In this document: positions 57,698 through 64,000 of the stretch, in pieces
Position numbering within the stretch: position 1 is the stretch's first letter
Layout of the letters: every line of letters starts with the position of its first letter
Assembly (NCBI GenBank): GCA_037355855.1
Contig: CM074766.1
Coordinates: forward strand, 496,001 to 560,000
From: Pseudo-nitzschia pungens
Taxonomy: Eukaryota; Bacillariophyta; Bacillariophyceae; Bacillariales; Bacillariaceae
DNA length: 64,000 nt
Reading direction: 5' to 3'
Notes under the pieces: generated by a model
Told to the model about the DNA's origin: nothing
Seen by the model: only the letters and a program-made list of their open reading frames with translations
Databases searched by the model: none
Position numbers and translations under genes: made by a program

Positions 57698-60464
57698 GTC
57701 GTTATCGATGTCGTTGATTTGTTTGTGGGTCGCACAAGCAGTTGATGCGGTCGGTGCTTTCTGCGGTTCTGTTTGCTCCGGTGTTTTCTCTGGATTTGAA
57801 AGTTTTCAGAATGGTCCAAAACGTGGTTATGCCGGTGCTAACTACGAGTACAAGTAAGCCTTACAGTAATCTTACTGTGACAACTAACCGGATTTTAACG
57901 CCGCCGCTTTTTTAAAACTCGAGGATTGGCGCGCATGAAGCATGATCAAAGTCCCCACAACAAAAAATGAAGAATGCGTTCTGATACGTAGTAAGGCTAA
58001 GGTTACTAGTAGTGGAGTGCCTATGGTATCCGTGTTCATTCAATAGCTGACTGTATTACTACTGCCACAATCATTAGTTCTATCATTTTTGGTCGAGATG
58101 AAGATGCTCTCGTTTTTCCATGCGCCAACAACAAACATGCCACCACACCAGCAGAAGATGTGAAAGCCCATGAAAAAGAAACAACCTCACATGCTCACTC
58201 TTTTTTACTACTACTAGTAACTACATCATCATGGGAAGGGGATCTTTCAAACAAGAAATCAACGGCCCAGAAACAGCAGATGGACGAGAAGAGAGGCAGA
58301 CAACAATGTCCTGCAATGCAGAAATGAAAAAGCGGGCCTGAGTGCTGTGGATGTAGGGAAGAGCTTTATTGTTTCCAATTGGGGTTTTGTAAATGAATCC
58401 ATGACTCCTGAATTGACTGTTTTTGTTGACGGCAGGGAGCTGGTGGTGAACAAACAAGAACAAGCAAAGAATTGCACGTGCCTTGTTCAACCTCACCGGC
58501 GCGTCTTCTTCACCCATATCCTTCTTCTTGTTGTTCTCATCAATAACAGGAAGAATGGTGTTTGGGCCGAACCACACATGAAGAATACTACTACTACTAC
58601 ATCATGTACGTGTACTAAATTGGTAACAATCAGCTAGTACTACTAGTAGTGGCGCACACTGAAAAAACATTCTCTTGTGGCATGTTCAATGTTGTTGTTG
58701 AAAAGCCATTCGATGAGAGAGATAGTAGAAGCACTCGTCGTACTTGTACTACCGTACGGCGGAAACCATCCCTCACTCTTTCTGCAAGTTTTTCAGAAGG
58801 GTCGTCACCGGTTGGAGCGGAGCCACTTCCGCACCAGCAATGCGAAAGCTCAAAACTCACATCATTCTTTACTCGTTGTTTGACTTTTTTAATCCAGTGT
58901 AATACCGGTACACATGATGACACGTTCCTTGATCGAACCTTTTCAGCAGGCACGGAGCTTTGTTCCTGTACTGGTAGTAATCTTACTCGTACCGTACCGC
59001 GGAAACCATCCCTCACTCTTTCCGCGGGTTTTTCATAAGGGTCGTCACCGGTTGGACCCACTTCCGCACGCACCACTGCGAAAACTCAACACTCACATCT
59101 TTGTTTCCCCGTTGTTTGACCATAATAGTGTAATATATATGCTGACACGATCCTTTACCGAACCTTTTCAGCAGGCATATAAGCTTTGTTCCTGTGCAGA
59201 ACCATCCCTCACTCTATCTGCAAGTTTTTCAGAAGGGTCGTCACCGGTTGTTGTCACTTCCGCGAATGCGAAAACTCATATCATTTTCTTCACTCGTTGT
59301 CTGACCTTAATAGTTTAATATATATGCTGACACGTTCCTTTACGGAACCTCTTCAGCGGGATTAAAGAATTCAATGAAATATTTGCACATCACTTTACAT
59401 AAGCTTTGTTCCTGTGATCCTACCGATACTCTCTGACGAAGGCACCTTATCGTTGCAGAAAGTAAGATTTGCGTACGTAAGTTTACTTTGTTTGTGTAGT
59501 GTCCAAGTAACCTTACCGGTATGTTATTTTTATCTTTTTGAACCAATGGACGATTTATGTCGTACTTTTTACCGGAAAATTAACCGTCAAGGTATGTTTT
59601 GTATCAGTTCAGCTTGATGAATCCTGGATAGCGACGATGGGCAATACTGATATACACCGTTGAGACCCGTTCCACCAAAAACAATGCAGTGGAAAATTCC
59701 CATTGAACGGATCCTTCCAGACGAATACTACTTTTTTGGCGAAGGCGCACGAGATGTTTGGTACACTCCATACTTAATGAATAGTAGTATTGTACAAGGA
59801 AATAGTAGTAGTGTTATGGACAATATTATATAGTATCTCTCATTCGTCTGGGAGCATGGTTGGTCGCGAGCGCAGTTTACGTGGTTCGACGTGGGTGCGG
59901 GCAACTTTCTTCCAAGTTTCAATGCATTCCAATTCCACAAGTACGGTAAGTAAACCTTATGGGATCTCCAAACATGGACATTAATTTCCGACGAGAAAAG
60001 ACCCACGCATTTTTCGGTTTTCATTGTGTCGGTCACTACTCGTCGTAATTTACCAAGTAATTATCGCAGAAGTTACGGCAAGGTTTATCTGTACTTCCAT
60101 CCGATACAGTGTAACGTTGTTCGGCATCCCAAGTCTCGTCCGAGTAATCAATCCAGCAACGGTCAAGGTGATAGCGCTCACTTACTCAGTATCGCTCACA
60201 CCAACTCAATCAAGAAGTCCCATCATCCCGCGAAGGACATTGTTGAGGAGTTCAACAACAGATTGACGCGCCATCGAAGAAACGACAAAGTTTTCACGAA
60301 AGACATTTTCGCGGAACTCGAGGCATACGCAATAGAAAGAATAACTTGCATTGCGCCGCATCCCCAGAGACATAACTCCATACTCATCGCATCGCATCGC
60401 ATCGCTTCATCTCACTGCATCCCGCTGCATCGCATCATCGCATCGCAAAACAACCCAGCTCAAC
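57698..60464. other. Intergenic, 2.8 kb, with minisatellite
   Basis: The stretch 57698-57790 continues the open frame of the minus-strand gene without an ATG and is probably its 5' UTR. Beyond are TACTACTAGTA islands (58205-58220, 58580-58650), a roughly 200-bp tandem repeat (58757-59420) and, at 60385-60450, an ATCGC-rich repeat just before the next gene. No gene is supported. Confidence 0.45.
58757..59420. repeat. Tandem minisatellite, unit about 200-240 bp, 3-4 diverged copies
   Basis: Two recognisable blocks alternate: ACCATCCCTCACTCTTTCTG...GGGTCGTCACCGGTTG (from about 58769, 59010 and 59201) and ACACGTTCCTT...CCTTTTCAGCAGG...GCTTTGTTCCTGT (from about 58920, 59144 and 59332). Copies have diverged by point changes and small indels, and the last is partial. 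Frames crossing the array are artefacts. Confidence 0.85.
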
Positions 60465-62899
60465 ATGTCTTCTCCTACCAACGAACCCACTTCGTTCACC
60501 ACGATCCAGGAGAGCGAATCGCTCTCCTCTATCGACGGCTCAGCAACCGGTGTCCTCGAAGACATACCGATCATAACGCCTTCCTCATCACCCACGATCG
60601 AGCCAACGATAAACCCTACCACGATGCTTCCCACGCCTTTTTTCACCGCGACCACCATTCCCATCCCTTCGCCCACGGTGCCACCGGTCCTGGCGCCGGC
60701 GCCGGTGCCGGTGGAGCCAATTCCTCCCCCACCGGTTCTTAGCGAGGTGAAGGTCACCGATGCTCCGTCGGAGGAAACCTCTCTGGAAGCCGTTTACGAC
60801 GACGACGACGACGAAGTACTGACCCTGTCCCCGACTCTGAGACCCGTTCTGGCAGCCGACCGTCCGAGCACCGACCGTCAACGTTCACAACAAGGGCGGA
60901 ACCGTGCAGGGCAACGGCGAACGATGGGATGCCGTTGGTTTCCAGTCCGATTGGGGCACGACCCACACCGGATCCATGGTGTACGATTTCACCCGAAATG
61001 CCATCTACCTCACCGGGACGACCTTCACGACGACCGCCAACCCGACTCCCGAATCTTGGCAGAGGTCCACTTGTTTCGTCGGCGAGGTTCCGATTGCCGA
61101 CATTTACGACTGGAAGACCGTCGATGATCCGTTGCCGATCAATGCCGCCTACACCCCGGGCTTCAAGCTTCCGGAGAGCCTGGACGAAAGAGAACTCATG
61201 TCCTGCCAGGTCATCTACTACGAGGACAGCGTCGAGGCGGACAACTTTCTCTACGTCGCCTGGCGTGAACGAAATGGACGCCCAGATTCGTCGGGGAGAC
61301 ATTTCGGGATTCCTGAACGTGTACCAGCGGAGCGAGGACAAGCCCGATTGGAGGCTGGAAATGATGCCATCGAGCAGCAACGGTGCGGATCAATCCGACA
61401 AGAAATCAAAGGTCCCCGTCCGCTATCCCGTCGCCATGACCAACGGACGAAGGGACGGACGCGAAGTCCTCATGGTTCTCATGGTGAGCAGCGCCGACAA
61501 TCTATTGACGGAGGAGTACATCGAAGCCGGCGATGCCAACAATCCCAAAAACCGCAAAAACTCCCTGCTGCCACCCGGTCTGTATCCCGACAAGGGATTT
61601 CCCAAGCGCGGGAGCGGATTCTGGTTGTCCTACCAGGTCTTCGGGTACGACAGCGCGGCGCGCCAGTTCCAATTCTTGCTGGGCCAGGATTTGACGGGGG
61701 GCAACTCGGAAACCTATCCGACCGGTGTGGTCAACCTGGCTCCCCGGGGGTTCCGCCCCGTCATGGTCGGACACGTCAAGGGGAAGGGACCCGATGCGTT
61801 CGAGCTGAAGGCACCCCTCAACCCGTCGGACGACCTGCGTCTGGAAGACACGGACGGCTTTGTCCAATTCATGAACCTCGCGAGCGGAATGCCCGTCTAC
61901 GACACGTCCATTCGCATCACGTCGATCGAGATGGATCCGCCGCTGGATGATTTTATTCACGATGTTTGCCTCGGTGCCAAGAGCCCCGATGGCCAGTACA
62001 ACGAGTTCTACGTCGTCGGATCGACCTACGGAACGATCGAACCCGGTCAGGACCAACTCAAGATCAACACCAACATCTTGGGCGATATTTTTCAGGTAAA
62101 AACGGACGGCAATCACATCTCCAAATTGTCTGCCTTTGTTGCCAAGATCGACAACGGAAGGCATGTCTGGACGACTCAGTTGTACGCCGTGAACGAGAAC
62201 AACAAGCTCGACGGTGCCAAGACGGAAGCCTTTGGCTGTCACATGATTCAAAGCGACCCTTCTCTGCTGTACGTGGGTGGAACCGTTTACGACGGCGGTG
62301 TCATGGACTCCAACCACCGTTCGGCGGGCGGTGACGACGTGTGGGTCATCCAAATGTCCACCGAGGACGGATCTCTGAAATGGATCAAGCAGGTCGGATC
62401 CTCGGGAGACGACCGGATCAGTCCCAGCAAGGGTATCCAGGCCGCTCTGAACGGAGATGCTATTGTTTACGGAGAAACGAACGGAGAACTCTACCGCTTG
62501 AAGGAGGAAGGGGAGGAAACCATTTCGGACATTTTCGTCACCACCTTTGTAAAGAAGGATGGTTTCACCCTAGCGTCCCTCTCGCACCAAGACAATGCTC
62601 CCAAGAAGAAGAAGGGCGGACTCATCGGTGTCGGAATCACCCTGATCATTATCAGTCTCTTGACGTGTGGCCTCTTGTACTTCTACAAGTTCCGTCGGCC
62701 CACGCGTCGAGGCCAATCCCGCCCCCAGAACAAGCGGGAAGGCAGCGAAGGAATCTTCAACGAGAACGTGGCGCCGGGATTCCGCGACGAAGACGACTCG
62801 GCGATGACGAATGGGAACGGTTCTCACAGCACCAATGGATCGTACAGCGACCAAGAACCCGACGTCGAGATCCGCGAACCGGAAAAGACATTTGTGTAG
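60465..62899 (+). CDS. Membrane protein with mucin-like N-terminus and beta-propeller-like repeats, two +1 frame steps
   Basis: From ATG 60465 a Thr/Pro/Ser-rich region (PSSSPTIEPTINPTT, APAPVPVEPIPPPP) leads to an acidic DDDDDE patch. After a +1 step at 60838-60900, the next frame reads VNVHNKGGTVQGNGERWDAV, TGSMVYDFTRNAIYLTGTTF, then DNFLYVAW. After a second +1 step near 61240-61275 the frame continues to the end. The body has propeller-like blades (SAFVAKIDNGRHVWTTQL, LLYVGGTVYDGGV, GDDVWVIQMSTEDGSLKWIK, GDAIVYGETNGELYRL). It closes with a membrane span (LIGVGITLIIISLLTCGLLY), a basic stop-transfer and an acidic, Asn/Ser-rich tail: 810 aa with two bases skipped. No signal peptide was found; one may lie upstream. 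Probable cell-surface protein, partner unknown. Confidence 0.65.
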
Positions 62900-64000
62900 G
62901 CGCAAACGAACCGAAGGAAACAAAAACAAAGCAAGCCGATGCGCGCGCACAGCACCACTCTCCGCACAATGATGCACTCCCCACGTCCCGTTGTTGGATC
63001 TCGCACGCGAGCAACATCGGTGGACTCCATCTGCCACACCTATATTCATAAACCATTCTCTTGCGTGGTTTTGTTCCGTCTTGTCATTGTTTTTTGCCCT
63101 CCGTGGTTGCCCCTGAAGAGCAGAAAACGGTCGTTTGCAAACACGATGACTCAGCAAAAAGATGTGTATGAAAGCAAGCCACAAGACCGTCAAAGCAACG
63201 CAGTTCGTATTATCATTATTATTTTTTTTATTTTAAAAAAAAAAGAGCCAAAACACGATGCAAACCACAAAGAGACTGTTTCAAAGCTGCACGAGTAGAA
63301 GTAGATGTTCCTTTTCCTTTTTGTAGTTCACGACAAAATGGGAAGGTGCATTCTTGGTTGCTGGTGAGTATATAGTACCAACGACTGCCAAAGGGAAAAA
63401 CCAGCACTTGTTGATTCTGTGGACTACCCCAAATAGTAGGTTCCCGATCTGTCCCCAGGACGTGCACTGTAGGGATCCACTATCGTTGCAAGATTCGCAA
63501 CACGATGCCTCTTGACGAAGTTGCTTCTTGCTGCTGGTGGCACAAAAAAGAAATCCGATTGCTCGCCACGTACGTACGTATCCATCGTCCTCGGCCGATT
63601 CGGTCGTTCGTGGTAAGGCTTATGCGCATTCGGGCAGCGCCCCGCTGCTGGGAATCTTGCTGCTGCTACTGCTGCTGCTACGGTTGGTACTGGTGCATAT
63701 ATTGCATCTACTGCAGTAGTTGATCACCATGGCAAGGAGGAGGGCCTCAAATTGTTCTTGTTGCTGCATGATTGTTTCAGCCAATGGACCGTGCTCCAAA
63801 CTAGTAGTTGTAGTGCTGCTACTTGTGGTAGTACTAATTGTTCTGGAAGCAGGAACAAGCAGCAACAATCCTGGTTGGAACGAATATTGGTGGAGTGTTG
63901 ACACATTCCACGTCTAATAACTGATTTTCGACCATTTTGACCCGTTTCGACCACCCCCCTCTTATTTTTTACTTCCTCCGTTCCGAAATAAGTGTGCGCT
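62900..64000. other. Non-coding right end of the window
   Basis: This holds the 3' flank of the propeller gene, poly-T/poly-A (63222-63243), and TACTACTGCTGCTGCTAC-type repeats (63655-63720, 63800-63840). I see no gene; short frames on both strands are repeat-driven. Confidence 0.45.

Noticed and set aside
58221..58577. 118-codon minus-strand frame
   Set aside because: It lies between TACTACTAGTA islands, with no domain and an opposite-strand frame of similar length.

Overview
This is a eukaryotic nuclear window, most likely from a diatom (pennate type is a guess). The evidence is: GT-AG introns of about 100-900 bases whose phases join reading frames exactly; standard stop codons; a secreted-type leader followed by an ASAFAP-like motif (ARAFAP), the diatom plastid-import signature; a TPR-like family with a Cys-x-Cys-x2-Cys-Ser-Leu-Glu motif and an LSGE...GN/FHYRNF-type family, both of which I recall as diatom families; and acidic, Ser/Asp-rich or Pro/Gln/Val-rich secreted membrane proteins. 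I found no rRNA, tRNA, CRISPR or intact transposon.

Layout. 0-10 kb: the 3' end of a Cys-rich secreted protein gene, a large four-exon kexin-like subtilase (minus), and a small single-membrane-span protein (minus). 10-18.5 kb: a probable plastid-targeted protein, a membrane-anchored spermidine-synthase-like/SET-like fusion with three exons, and a multi-span HXXEE-domain membrane protein. 18.5-27 kb: mostly non-coding and repeat-bearing DNA with two short hypothetical genes, a 19-bp perfect inverted repeat and a disrupted coding-like patch. 27-32 kb: the selenocysteine elongation factor eEFSec (two exons) and a frame-broken TPR-like gene. 32.4-39.8 kb: a giant ankyrin plus SF1-helicase (TRANK1-like) gene in two overlapping frames. 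40-43 kb: NADPH-cytochrome P450 reductase (minus, two exons). 45.8-62.9 kb: four membrane proteins (two-exon acidic type; basic/Ser-rich-tail type; LSGE/GN glycosyltransferase-like; beta-propeller-like) and a Cys/His coiled-coil protein, separated by repeat-rich intergenic DNA.

The genes are unrelated housekeeping and surface functions, not a pathway cluster. The strongest unusual signal is that every clear reading-frame break in otherwise intact genes (nine sites in six genes) is in the same direction, +1. Removing one base per site restores one continuous frame in each gene. This may be base-insertion error in the assembly, pseudogenisation, or genuine +1 recoding; sequence alone cannot decide, but two sites are confined to 8 and 23 bases and can be tested directly.
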